Source of the DNA: Ophiosphaerella korrae
Lineage: Eukaryota > Ascomycota > Dothideomycetes > Pleosporales > Phaeosphaeriaceae
DNA length: 64,000 nucleotides
Assembly (NCBI GenBank): GCA_028456385.1
Contig: JALNQF010000053.1
Location: 62,001 to 126,000 of the forward strand
Direction of reading: 5' to 3'
Shown: piece after piece, positions 42,796-53,508 of the stretch
Numbering within the stretch: the stretch's first letter is position 1
How the letters are laid out: every line of letters starts with the position of its first letter
The notes under the pieces: model-generated
Databases searched by the model: none
What the model saw: only the letters and a program-made list of their open reading frames with translations
What the model was told of the DNA's origin: nothing
Position numbers and translations under genes: made by a program

Positions 42796-44014
42796 ATGGA
42801 AAAATATCAAACCAACAGCACCCAATCGCGCAATGAGGCCCCAGCAGATGCTCGCTTCACATCGCAGGCCGCAACCGCAGAAGATTTGTTGAAGGCACAG
42901 ACTGTTGGCTTAGTGAATCTCAACGACTACCGCAAGCGACGTGCGGAGGCTCTAGATCTCAAAGAGCGAGGTAATACTCCGAGTCTCAGTTCTGGTGCCA
43001 ATACACCCAAGGAAGAGTACAACAGTCGCTCCCCATATCACAAATCGTACGCTAATTTGCAAAGTACAGGGCATCAACACCGAAACCTATGTTCAAGAAG
43101 AAACGCAAAATAGCGGGAAAGGGTAAATTGTCCTTTGGGGACGAAGAAGGTGGAGATAAGGGTTCCAATCTGTCAAAAACATCCACGCCTCGTGAGGGCA
43201 CGCCCGCCGATTCGTCCGCCGTGAATTCTGAAGCCGAAGGGAAGACTGTCAAAAAGAAGTTGGGGGCAAATACAAGTGTCGGCCTCAAACCTCGGGTCAT
43301 GACTAAGACAGCGCTTCAGCGTGAAGCGCAACAAGCAGAGCTGGCGAGACAGGACTTTGTCATCATGCGCGCAGCTGTAAAGGCAACCGAGGTGGTGATA
43401 CCATTTGTCTTTTACGATGGCACGAACACGCCTGGTGGCCGATGCAGAATCAAGAAGGGCGAGCAGGTGTGGCTATTCCTTGACAAGGCGAGAAAGGTAG
43501 GTGCCGAACTGGGTGTTGGCGGTGACCGCAGCCGCAACAACTGGGCCAGGGTCAGTGTTGATGACTTGATGCTTGTGAGAGGGGAAGTCATCCTTCCACA
43601 CGTGAGTGTATGCGCCCAGGGTTTTGGGGTTTTTGCTGACCTCTGTGGTAGCACTACGAATTCTATTATTTCCTATTCAACAAGGTGGCCGGTTTCAATG
43701 GTCCTCTGTTTGACTATTCCGCACAACCGACTAAGGCAACGCTAGTCACTGCAGCAATTGAAGAAGCCGAACCCGCCGCATACGATCCCCTCAACCAGTC
43801 TCGCAAGGCTAAGAACAAAGAGTCTACTATACCTGACAACGAGCTCGAAGGGTTTGGTGATGACCCTGCGATCACCAAAGTGGTAGATAGAAGATGGTAC
43901 GAACGGAACAAGCATATTTTCCCAGCAAGTGCTTGGGCAGAATACTCGCCAGACAAGGACTTGTCAAGCGTGCAGCGAAAGGACAATGAAGGCAACACAT
44001 TCTTCTTCTCCTGA
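42796..44014 (+). CDS. xap5: XAP5/FAM50 family nuclear protein
   Basis: Exons 42796-43016, 43070-43601 and 43652-44014 give 371 aa. The first half is charged (KKKRKIAGKGKLSFGDEE, a basic nuclear signal, then KKKLGANTSVGL). The second half is the XAP5 domain: VIPFVFYDGTNTPGGRCRI, KKGEQVWLFLDKAR, WARVSVDDLMLVRGEVILPH, HYEFYYFLFN, and a C-terminal block VDRRWYERNKHIFPASAWAEY. Introns 43017-43069 (GTACAA...GCTAATTTGCAAAGTACAG) and 43602-43651 (GTGAGT...GGTAG) keep the frame. Members are chromatin- or splicing-linked nuclear proteins in fission yeast, plants (timekeeper) and animals (FAM50A). The exact activity is unsettled. Confidence 0.93.
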
Positions 44015-45195
44015 AATGATCTATGTTTGGTAAGCAAAGGGAAACATGTGGATGTTCATGCACTACATTCGCACAGGATCTTCCGCAAAGCCGTCTTTAA
44101 GCGATGAGGCTATGCTGTGATGACAGCAGCCAAGGCGATGCCGTGATAGAGAAGAAGTGATGGATGCAAAGCTGCCAGTTCATACTGGAGGGCATAATGG
44201 GTCATGATCGAGGCCTGGGTGTCGTGAAACATGTCCACCGGGGCTAACCGCTTCGTAGTCAAGATCAAACTATTAGTTCCAACGTCTGCACTAAAGCCCT
44301 GTGTGATGTTCAGGGTCTGAAGCGGTGTGACCCACGTCACTGCAGCCATTGATGGCTATGCCACATGCGAGAAGCGGCCGAGATATACTGTTGCGTGCTC
44401 ACCTGTCCACAAGAAACCTTTGAATGATTCAAGACCACGCTTCCAGGCGCCGCCACAGCGGGAGAGTAACCACGTGAATGAATGCATCGTAGGACACCGC
44501 AAGTTATATGCTTAGGTAACGAGCTGTATCTGCCAATGGCTAGACGCCTCGGTTCTTTGTGCTCTTCTAGGGAAGAACCACACAAGTTGACAGGACAGGA
44601 CAGTCCGCCGTGATCTGCCGGGCGGTGGAGTTGCCATATCTCCATGCGGCGGGCCTTGAAGGGTCTGCATGCATTTTAGCGACGGGCCGACGAGTTGGAA
44701 CGTCTGTCCAAGCATACTAAAAGTATTTAATACGGCTGAGCGACGTTGCTATCGGAGGCCCAGTGAGACAAAGAGGCTCTGCGTCATTCGGCAAGGACAG
44801 GCAACGCACCAACCACCTTATTAGTGTCTTCACGTTTCTAATTCCTGGCTCTCTTCTATCGACTGCACTGCCTAGCGACCGCACCGCCCCAGTGTGCTAC
44901 CCCTTGCCTAGACCTGCAGGTTTCCCTCATATGACAATCGGTTTAACCATGTTGCAGGCGCGCTTGTATCAAGTCACTTCTCCAATGAGAATGGACGACT
45001 GGACCACGACCACCACCTAAAAGAGTACGATACGCTGTTTGCGCTGGCGCATAGAATCTATCTAAACCCCTTCAGTCCACCAATCCTTTGGATCGTTGTA
45101 TCTACTTGTTTACTTTTCGCGCATATATACTTCTGCAAAGGGCTAGTTGGCACACCTGCCAGAGAGCTTGTATCTTGCGCGAATAGCCGCCCAGT
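44015..45195. promoter_or_regulatory. Intergenic, 1.2 kb, gde1 upstream region
   Basis: No gene is seen. A perfect palindromic CACGTG lies at 44471-44476, about 720 bp before the gde1 start; this is the core bound by Pho4/NUC-1-type bHLH factors. A TATATA-like box (about 45123-45129) lies about 70 bp before the start codon. Both are short motifs and could occur by chance. Confidence 0.4.
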
Positions 45196-48100
45196 ATGAA
45201 GTTTGGACACAACTTACCGCGCAACCAAGTTCCTGAATGGGCAGCCTCATACATCAACTACAAAGGTCTGAAAAAGCTTATCAAGACCGCTGCCGAAGCT
45301 TCCGAGGATGGCTCGGCTCCAGACCTTACAGGTAAGTTCTCACAATCTTTAGATAGCAACCTGACAGCGTTGGAATAAGGTGAGGATTAGACTAATTCAA
45401 GCGTGCGATGAGCACGACTAGATCAGGCCAGGTCAACATCTATCTGACAAGGCATAGCTAATGATGCTGCGCAGAATTCTTCTTCTCCCTCGATCGAAAT
45501 CTCGAAGATGTAGACAGCTTCTACAACAAGAAATATGCCGAATGCGCCCGCCGACTCCGGCTCCTCCATGGTCGGTATGGGCGTGTTGCACAACCACCCG
45601 AGGGCGTCGACAAAGATGAAATACAAGATCTCATAGGGGCATTACTAGAGCTCCGGGGCCATTTGCGCAAGCTTCAGTGGTATGGTGAAGTCAACCGGCG
45701 AGGTTTCATCAAAATCACCAAGAAGTTGGATAAGAAAATTGAGACCGTATGCTTGCAAGAACGGTATTTGACATCAAAGGTCAGCCCAAAACCATTCGCA
45801 CACAACCTGCCCCTGAATCAAGATATGAAGGCAGTTAATGAGTGGCTATCTGGAATTGGAGATATAAAAACCTTCGACGATAGCGGCTCCACACATTCTG
45901 CTGCCTCTCTAGGTAGGGTTCCGGGTCGCTCATTACACCTCACTTCAGCTCTGCTAGACGCTGTAGACCAAGCTTTACGTGGCGATAAGGTCGATGAATT
46001 TAGTGAGCTTCTTACTGAAGTGTCCGCGAATAACGCCTCAGCTAGCTCATCCTTTCAGCAACTACTTTTGAACCTTCTGCAGCGCGCCATATCTTGTCGG
46101 GCCAAAGTATGCATAGGCAGGTTACTACAGGACATCATTTCTCTTGACGAAGAAGACGATATCAACAAACGTAATTGCATTCATCGCCTGGTCATTAATA
46201 TTGGCCGTGCAAAGAGTGGAGAATTGTTAGGGGGTGACGGAGCCCTTATTCGTAGCTCAACGAAAGCGCGCAGCTTCATAGTGCCGGCAGCCGCACCAGA
46301 TCGTCAGCCTTGGCCATGCATTAGCACTGAAGAGGAGTCCGCCAAATTGCTAAGCGCAAACGACGACTCGGTGCAACTTCTCACATTTCTCCTCGACAAG
46401 CTATACCCCGAGCAGCGAGCAGCTCTACAAGCCCGTGACTCTTATGGTCGACTGCCATTGCATTATGCCGCCCAATATGGATTTGTCGTTATCTGCCAGA
46501 CAGTCATAAAGCATATGCAAGACTGGGGCCAGTTCGATGTGGTTCAGGGCATTGATTCGCCATATTGGCAGGACGCTGAAGGTTATGCTCCACTGCATCT
46601 GAGTGTTATGGGCGGACATTCCCTCACGACTAAAGCGTTGTTGGAAGCAGAGAACTGGCGTGGTTCCAGCGAGGAAAAGTTTGCGTCTAGAAGGTCCATA
46701 TCTCAATCTGGTGCTGCTCTAGCACTTGCAACGCGTTCAAATTTCGTAGCCATTGTCAAGCTTTTGGTTGATGCTGGCGTGAACGTGAATTATGAGGATG
46801 AAGGGGGTGAGACGGCACTTCACATGGCCGCACGATACGGCTACACCGAATGTGTCAAGGTTTTGTTGGAAGGTTCCATGACCAACAAAGCAGAAGTCGA
46901 CATTCCTGAGAAAACATTTGCGTGGACTCCGTTATTTATCGCCTGTGTTGATAATCACCTCTCAATCGTGGAAATCTTGGCCGCTGCAGGAGCCGATCTT
47001 CGACGTTGCGACAACTCAGGTTGGACCGCAAAGGAGCATGCGGCTCTACGAGGCCATATGGTCATCGCAGCAAGGCTTGCAGCGCTCACGCCCGCCTCAG
47101 ACTTACCACTTGCAGCACCTACGGATACGAGAATTGCCCGAGCAGGATCTCCGCCCCAATCGTCTCTTGATGAGCGTCGGTCAAAGAATTTGAATCGGGA
47201 CACGAATGTCGTACAGAAAATACCAGAGCCAGTCAAAACATTTGGACATCGCTATCTGACGAAAGAGACCATGGTATTAGTCAGCTTGGGATCTATGGAT
47301 ATTAGGAAAGAGGTTCCCGCCGTCAAACTAGATGACATACCCCTGGCTGACGCGCATGCGACGCAACTTGATACCGCTTTATCTGTGGTAGTCTCTGCAT
47401 CTGGGGCAACTGGCGAACCTACCGTGATCGATTTGCCAGTGCAAGACAACATCGCTACCGAGCCCATAACATTCATGACGATGGATGTTGGCAAAGTCAA
47501 ATTGCTTTTCGACATCGTTCCAACTTATGCTGGGTCCAATGACCGCGTTGTTGGCCGTGGTGTTGCGCTTTTATCCACGATAAAGACTAGCATTGGCTCC
47601 AAGCGCATCTCATTACAAGGCGATATGAAGGTACCAATAGTAGCAGCATCGACTTTGGATGTAATTGGCGCAGTCAATTTTAATTTCTTAGTCATCACTC
47701 CTTTCGAGCATCCAAGCATGTCTGTAACTGAGCAGCATACGTATTGGAAGAAAATGGCGTCAACTATGGTGATTGGGCATCGTGGACTCGGCAAGAATAC
47801 TGCATCGCGTACATCACTACAACTAGGAGAAAACACCATCCAGTCTTTCATTTCAGCTGCAAACTTGGGTGCAGAATACGTCGAATTCGATGTTCAGCTG
47901 ACGAAGGATTTAGTGCCTGTTATTTACCACGACTTCCTGGTCAGTGAGACAGGAATCGATGCACCTGTTCACACGCTCACACTGGATCAATTTCTTCATA
48001 TTGGGGAGGGCCAAAAACCACGTCAATCGCGACCAGCATCTTCGGAATCCGTATCAGTTTCCAATGGAACCAACGGCGATCAGGATCGGGCCAACCCTCG

Positions 48101-48956
48101 ACGACTACGGTCCTACTCAGTGGATAACTCTACGCAACGCAACATCCATCTCGACCGCCAACAAGAGCTTACAGAACGGATGAAGCACACTCGCGACTTT
48201 AAGAAAAAAGGCTTCAAAGGCAACAACCGCGGCTTCTCCATCCAATCCTCCTTCACCACGCTCGAGACAATGTTCTCCGAACTTCCCGAATCCGTCGGCT
48301 TCAACATCGAAATGAAATACCCCATGCTCCACGAATCAGAAGAAGAGGAAATGGACCAGTACGCCGTCGAACTCAATTCCTTCGTCGACACCGTCCTCCA
48401 CAAAGTCTACGACAAAATGGCCGCAAGAAACATCATGTTTTCGTCGTTCAACCCGGACATCTGCCTCATGCTGTCCTTCAAGCAGCCCTCCATTCCCGTC
48501 CTGTTTCTCACCGACGCGGGCACGTCACCCGTTGGCGATGTGCGCGCCGCGAGTCTACAGGAAGCGATTCGCTTCGCGAGCCGCTGGAATCTACTTGGCG
48601 TCGTGAGCGCGGCCGAGCCGCTGGTCATGTGTCCGCGGCTAGTCAAGGTAGTTAAGGAGAGCGGGCTCGTGTGCGTGAGCTACGGGACGCTCAACAACGA
48701 TCCGAACAACGTCATGGTAAGGCCCCTCATCCGCTTATGTAACGCATGGACTGACGCATCGCAGCTGCAGCGCAACGAGGGCATTGACGCCGTTATTGTG
48801 GATAGCGTGTTGCGCGTTAGGAAAGGATTGCAAGGCCCGGGTCAAGATGGGGGGAGTCAAGATCATGGGACGGCGCAAGTGGTGCCGACGATTAGGGAGG
48901 CAGGTGAGTTAGTGGCGAGGCTTGATTTGGGGGCGACGGAGGGGATACGCGTGTAG
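45196..48956 (+). CDS. gde1: SPX-ankyrin-GDPD glycerophosphodiesterase Gde1
   Basis: Exons 45196-45331, 45475-48716 and 48765-48956 give 1,189 aa. The SPX domain begins MKFGHNLPRNQVPEWAASYINYKGLKKLI and continues with EFFFSLDRNLEDVDSFYNKK and KKLDKKIETVC. About six ankyrin repeats follow (such as YGRLPLHYAAQYGF and GGETALHMAARYGYTECVKVLLEG). The C-terminal GDPD domain (from about residue 805) has GHRGLGKN, GENTIQSF, EFDVQLTKDLVPVIYHDF and FNIEMKYP. Gde1 hydrolyses glycerophosphocholine to glycerol-3-phosphate and choline, and SPX domains sense inositol pyrophosphates. The first intron (143 bp) is long. The second (48717-48764, GTAAGG...ACTGACGCATCGCAG) is stop-free and a multiple of three, with a second AG six bases downstream. 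Confidence 0.94.
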
Positions 48957-49455
48957 ATGGGGAGGGGAGGAAAGGGGTTGGGGACGGGGTTATTGTCGGC
49001 GTCACAGCGTGGCACAGGATCGTTTATTGATGAGACGACGCGAGAGTGAATTCACATATACCATTGAGAACAGAGCAAGGCAAACACAATGCCCATGTTC
49101 GCCATTGCCAATGGTTTTTATTCAATTCTCGCGCTAACTATGCATGTTGCGCAATGGCGCTTTTACCGCCTTTTCAACGCGCCTTGGTTCCCCTGATATC
49201 TAGATACCGTATTGATACTAACTATCTGTACTGCTACTGAGTAGCTGGTGTGATATCGACCGTTGCGCGCAGCGGAGCTGTAGCGCTGCAAGCTGAGAGG
49301 ATTAGTAGCGACAGGCGTATGCAAGGCAGCTCGCTATCCGATGATACGGCGCATAACGATGCTGGATGGATATATTGATGCTTGGACCCGATAGCCATGT
49401 CGAAAGCATATTGCGTTATTACCGATTGCAGTTTAAGTCTCTAGTTGTCGGGGCC
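48957..49455. other. Convergent intergenic spacer
   Basis: 499 bp between the 3' ends of gde1 and upf3. No gene is seen. Confidence 0.5.
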
Positions 49456-51267
49456 TCAAGTAGCGGCATGGACACTGGATACAGGCGCAGCGACAACGTC
49501 GGGAGCAGTGTTAGCAACGACCTGGGCGCCGCCCCTTCCTCCACCACGGCCGCCGCGTCCTCGCGGGCCAAAGCCACCACGAGCGCCGCGTGCAGGGCCT
49601 GTAGGTGGGGGCCCGTTGAAGCGGGGGTTGAGGGCGGGACGGGGGGCTTTTTCTTTGCGTTCGAGGACTTGGACGGCGCCTTGGGCGATTTTGATGGGGC
49701 TGGCGGCCATGGCTTTTTGCAGGCCTTGGGGCTCGGAAAAGTCGACGTATGCGAAGCCTTTGCGCTTGTCGATTTCGACTTTGTCGATGCCACCGTAGAT
49801 CCTTAGAGACTCCTCGATCAGCGGCTCAGTGATACCTTGAGAAGGGTTGGCATGCTTCAGGAAGGCTTGCTTGCTTGTGGGCGCCGGGGCTGGCGAGGCA
49901 GGTGCGGCCCTTAGCGTAGGGTTAGCGGCAGCGGCAGGCTTTGCCGGAGCAGACTTTGCCTGTGCTGGCGAGGACACGTTCCTTGAAGCGGCAGGCTCGG
50001 TTGGTGGGGCACGTGAGGCTGCTGGACCCTTTGGCGCTGTGGGCGTGTTGGCAGACTGGGGCTTCTTGAGGATCTGGGGTGCCGGAGCTGTGCTCTTGGT
50101 GGGCGTCTGGACTTTTGTTTCCCCAGATGCCTTTTCGTTAGTCTTGTCGTCCAGGGAGGCTTTGAAAGCCCGTCGTTCGGCCCGAGTTGGACGTTCTTTC
50201 TTTGGCGTCTGCGGTGTCTTCTCAGCAACTGGCCTCGCCGCAGCGGCAACAGCAACGTCCTTGGTCTTCTGCGGCGCAACTGCAGCATCCTTTGGGCTCG
50301 CATCGGCAGCAGCAGAAGCGACTTCGCGTTTGGTTCCACGTCGACGATTGGGAGCTGCGACAATACCCAAGTCGCGCTGCAGGAGCGACTTGAGGCCAGC
50401 CGCGTTGCCCCTCTTGCGGTCTGGAGCTGGACTGGCGGCAGCCTTATCTGCAGCTGTGGCGGCCTCTTTGGAGGACGAAGCTTCCTTGTTGAGAATCTTG
50501 ACGGCGTCTTTGGCAGCCTGCGCCTTCTCAGCCTTGCTCATCCGGCGGTTCTTGTCGCCTGTAGAGAGGGCATTCTCCTTGCCGTGTTTGGCCAGCAGCT
50601 TCTTGTCGGCGGCGTCTTCCTTTGCTTCGGCACGGGCATTGCGGCTGGCCTTGGTGCTGGGCTTGTCCTTGTTGGCCTTCTTCTCCCTCAGGGCCTCAAT
50701 CAAGGGCGTCGTCTTGACCTTGTCCTGCTTCTGCGCGTCGGCATCGGGGGCGGCGGGCTTGGTGATAGGGTTGGTCAGGCTCTCGAGGAAGTCCTTGAAC
50801 TCCTGGTCCTGGTCGATGGTGCCCTGGCGGTTGTCGTTTCTGCGCCGGCCGCCGGGCATCTTGGGATAGGGCGCAAACTCGAGGGTGGGGGGGCCGACCA
50901 GCGCATTGTCCTGCCACGACTTGGCCGCGTCGTGGAAGATGCAGTCGCGCACACGATCGCCGAGAAGCGTGACGTATTCGTGCTTGGTGACGTGGAAGTA
51001 GGCTCGCGTGGGTCGTGAGGGTTTGGCGGCGTCCTTGGACATGTTGCCCTTGACGTACTTGAGCCAGTCCACCTTGCCCGCGCCCTGCTTCCACTCATCG
51101 CCCAGGATGGTCTCGAGCTCCGGCTTGGTGAGGCCGGGGGGCAGGCGGCGGCAGATGAGCTTGAGGCGCGGCTGTTGCGCCTTGGGGCCGCGGGGCGTCT
51201 GCGAGGGCTGGCTCCTGTTCAGGACGGCGACAGGCAGGACGCCATTGACGCCGGCGTGGGGGGGCAT
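49456..51267 (-). CDS. upf3: Nonsense-mediated decay factor Upf3
   Basis: One exon, 603 aa. The Smg4/UPF3 domain (about residues 34-195) reads KLICRRLPPGLTKPELETIL...WLKYVKGN, with SRPTRAYFHVTKHEYV and GPPTLEFAPYPKMP, an RRM-like fold. A long Ala/Lys/Pro-rich disordered linker follows. A second, weaker RRM-like segment (about 480-530) has LRIYGGIDKVEIDKRKGFAYVDF, and the tail is an RGG box (ARGGFGPRGRGGRGGGRGG). Upf3 bridges Upf2 and the exon-junction or terminating ribosome and promotes decay of nonsense mRNAs; it shuttles between nucleus and cytoplasm. The first in-frame ATG at 51267 gives a short N-terminal extension before the domain. Confidence 0.9.
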   Translation of the reverse strand: MPPHAGVNGVLPVAVLNRSQPSQTPRGPKAQQPRLKLICRRLPPGLTKPELETILGDEWKQGAGKVDWLKYVKGNMSKDAAKPSRPTRAYFHVTKHEYVTLLGDRVRDCIFHDAAKSWQDNALVGPPTLEFAPYPKMPGGRRRNDNRQGTIDQDQEFKDFLESLTNPITKPAAPDADAQKQDKVKTTPLIEALREKKANKDKPSTKASRNARAEAKEDAADKKLLAKHGKENALSTGDKNRRMSKAEKAQAAKDAVKILNKEASSSKEAATAADKAAASPAPDRKRGNAAGLKSLLQRDLGIVAAPNRRRGTKREVASAAADASPKDAAVAPQKTKDVAVAAAARPVAEKTPQTPKKERPTRAERRAFKASLDDKTNEKASGETKVQTPTKSTAPAPQILKKPQSANTPTAPKGPAASRAPPTEPAASRNVSSPAQAKSAPAKPAAAANPTLRAAPASPAPAPTSKQAFLKHANPSQGITEPLIEESLRIYGGIDKVEIDKRKGFAYVDFSEPQGLQKAMAASPIKIAQGAVQVLERKEKAPRPALNPRFNGPPPTGPARGARGGFGPRGRGGRGGGRGGAQVVANTAPDVVAAPVSSVHAAT

Positions 51268-51756
51268 CGCGGCGGGCTGTGTAGTGGTGGTGAGGTTGTG
51301 GTCGAGGACTGCAGGGAGAGGAAGGACATTGGGGAGGACGGAGAGGCGACTGCGACTGCGACCGTGAGTGCGAGTGCGACTGTGATTGTTGGAAAGCTCT
51401 ACCAGTCGGGTACCGAAGAGGGAAGACTGTCACACGCACTGCCACACGCACCGCCACACGCACCGCCACCGCCGCCTTGGATCCTCGACACTAGAGCTCC
51501 ACCTCACCATGCATCGCTGCACAACACTGTGCTTGGCATCGCCTTGCTATTGCCTGCCGGACCTGCTCTACGTGTCTTGCCGTGCCCTCAGCCAACATTC
51601 GCTTTCTGCCAGACCAAACCATCAATGATAATACCCACCGCCACATCCTCACGCCGCACCAGCCCCACCGTCACACGACCCATCCGCTTCGGACCGCCAT
51701 TGCTGCGTCCCCAGCGGTAGACACACGCCTGCACTCCCACACAACCACCCCCCGCC
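51268..51756. promoter_or_regulatory. Shared divergent promoter (upf3 / sit4-like) with short repeats
   Basis: 489 bp separate the two starts. It includes two simple-sequence blocks: GCGACT/GTGAGT hexamer-like repeats at about 51346-51388 and a CACACGCACCGC tandem at about 51431-51475. The gene-side half is pyrimidine-rich, as is common in fungal leaders. Confidence 0.5.
51431..51475 (+). repeat. CACACGCACYGC short tandem repeat
   Basis: Three consecutive 13-14-base units of CACACGCAC(T/C)GC(CA) are followed by a CCGCCACCGCC run. It lies in the upf3/sit4 promoter, probably in a 5' UTR. Confidence 0.7.
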
Positions 51757-53128
51757 ATGGCCCCAAAAGAAACCGACGTCCCCCAGCCAGGCCCGGCCCG
51801 TCTGTCCAAGGGCGCTGGGCCTGATGAGTGGCTGGAGCAGGCCAAGACGTGCAAGTACCTGCCCGAGGCCGATATGAAGCGCCTGTGTGAGATCGTCAAG
51901 GAGTGTTTGATGGAAGAATCCAACATCCAGCCCGTCAGAACCCCAGTTACTGTGTGCGGCGACATCCATGGCCAGTTCTACGATCTCCTTGAGCTCTTCC
52001 GTGTTGCTGGCGGCATGCCCAACGATACCCCCGCCGCCTCTCTCGCCCCCCCAGTCACATTGCCAAGCACAATCAACCCCGCGGACCTCGAGCCCCCCAC
52101 TGCCATAACAGATCCAAGGGTCAAGCGCAAGATGAAACGCCGTTTCCAGCGCGATCCCAACTACACCGGCCCTGTTAGTCCCCCGGGCGGTGACGGTGAA
52201 GATGAAGACGGCGATGAGGAAGAGGAGGAGCGAGGCCGGAGCAGAAGCGTTCACGACCGCCGTAGTACCGGCTCCATGTCAGACGCCGGCTCAAACCGTA
52301 ATACTGTAGTTGGCAATGGCCAACAAAACTTTATTTTCCTCGGCGATTTTGTCGACCGGGGCTATTTCAGTCTGGAGACTTTCACTCTCCTCATGTGTTT
52401 GAAGGCAAAGTACGTTATTGGCAGCCTTTTGCTAGAATTCTGTCTACTGACCTATATAGATTCCCCGATAGAGTCACCTTGGTCCGTGGAAACCACGAAT
52501 CACGACAAATCACTCAAGTCTATGGCTTCTACGAAGAGTGCCAGACCAAGTATGGCAACGCTTCTGTATGGAAGGCGTGTTGCCAAGTCTTTGACTTCCT
52601 TGCTCTAGCAGCCATTGTGGACGGCAAGGTTCTTTGCGTCCACGGCGGTCTAAGCCCAGAAATCAGAACACTAGATCAGATCCGCGTCGTTGCCCGTGCC
52701 CAAGAGATTCCCCACGAGGGCGCCTTTTGCGATCTTGTCTGGAGCGACCCGGAAGACGTCGACACGTGGGCCGTCTCCCCCCGCGGCGCCGGCTGGCTAT
52801 TCGGCGACAAAGTATCATCAGAGGTACGCAACGATTCCCCATTCGTTGCGCATGTCTAACCCTGTCTCAGTTCAACCACGTCAACGGCCTGCAGCTGATT
52901 GCACGCGCCCACCAGCTCGTCAACGAAGGCTACAAATACCACTTCAAAGACAAGGACGTCGTCACCGTCTGGTCTGCGCCCAACTATTGCTACCGTTGCG
53001 GCAACGTCGCCTCCATCATGAATCTAGGCGAAGACCTCAAGCCAGAGTTCCAGATCTTTTCCGCCGTCCCCGATCACAGACGCGCCGTGCCGCCCGGCCG
53101 CGGTGGCCGCGGAGAATACTTCCTGTGA
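51757..53128 (+). CDS. sit4: Ser/Thr protein phosphatase, Sit4/PP6 type
   Basis: Exons 51757-52409, 52460-52823 and 52871-53128 give 424 aa. PPP-family motifs are complete: [37 protein letters not shown] and the C-terminal [12 protein letters not shown]...[12 protein letters not shown]. The tail [12 protein letters not shown]...EYFL, with DEDLKPEF-like sequence before it, matches Sit4/PP6 better than PP2A or PP4. A 103-residue insertion (52021-52329, residues 89-191) sits between GGMP and [11 protein letters not shown]: it is Pro-rich, then acidic with an RS-like part and is absent from yeast Sit4. Sit4/PP6 with SAPS subunits acts in cell-cycle entry, wall integrity and nutrient signalling. 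Introns (50 and 47 bp) are GTACGT...ATATAG and GTACGC...TCAG. The PPG1 class is the main alternative. Confidence 0.88.
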
Positions 53129-53508
53129 GAAATCGAGGCTAGCATTGCAATGACCCGGCGTTGGAAAGCAAGCAGAGTGGTCGCCAACCACTCTTTTGAC
53201 GAGATAGTTGGCATACGCGCGACGCGGCATGTAGTGAACCATATTATACACATACGGATAACAGGGGGAGGGAAGGGGGACGGTAGAAGGAGAGCGCACT
53301 CGCAGCGGGCCGCGCCGCAGTTAGGTGTGCATGGTGGCCGCGGCATTGTTGGAAAGCAAGAAGCGAATACCTAGCGTTGGCCACTGAATTAACAACCACT
53401 TGTACTAGTAAGCACGTAGGTAGGTAGATGGGTACTGCATGGCACGAAGCGCAGCCAGACATGTAGTACAGTACGTAGGCAGGCAACCAATGTACAAACA
53501 CACATTCA
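53129..53508. other. Convergent intergenic spacer
   Basis: 380 bp between the 3' ends of the phosphatase and DPP III genes. GTAGGTAGGTAG-type short repeats are seen near 53416-53430. No gene is seen. Confidence 0.5.

Noticed and set aside
45196..45378. 60-codon SPX-start protein as a separate gene
   Set aside because: It reads into the first gde1 intron; splicing at 45331/45475 continues the SPX domain.
49847..50869. 340-codon plus-strand frame, Ala/Leu-rich
   Set aside because: It is antisense to the Ala/Lys-rich linker of Upf3, where low-complexity coding makes long shadow frames.
51757..53128. PP2A or PP4 catalytic subunit
   Set aside because: The C-terminal segment FQIFSAVPD...EYFL and the N-terminal region match Sit4/PP6 better than the TPDYFL-ending PP2A/PP4 forms.
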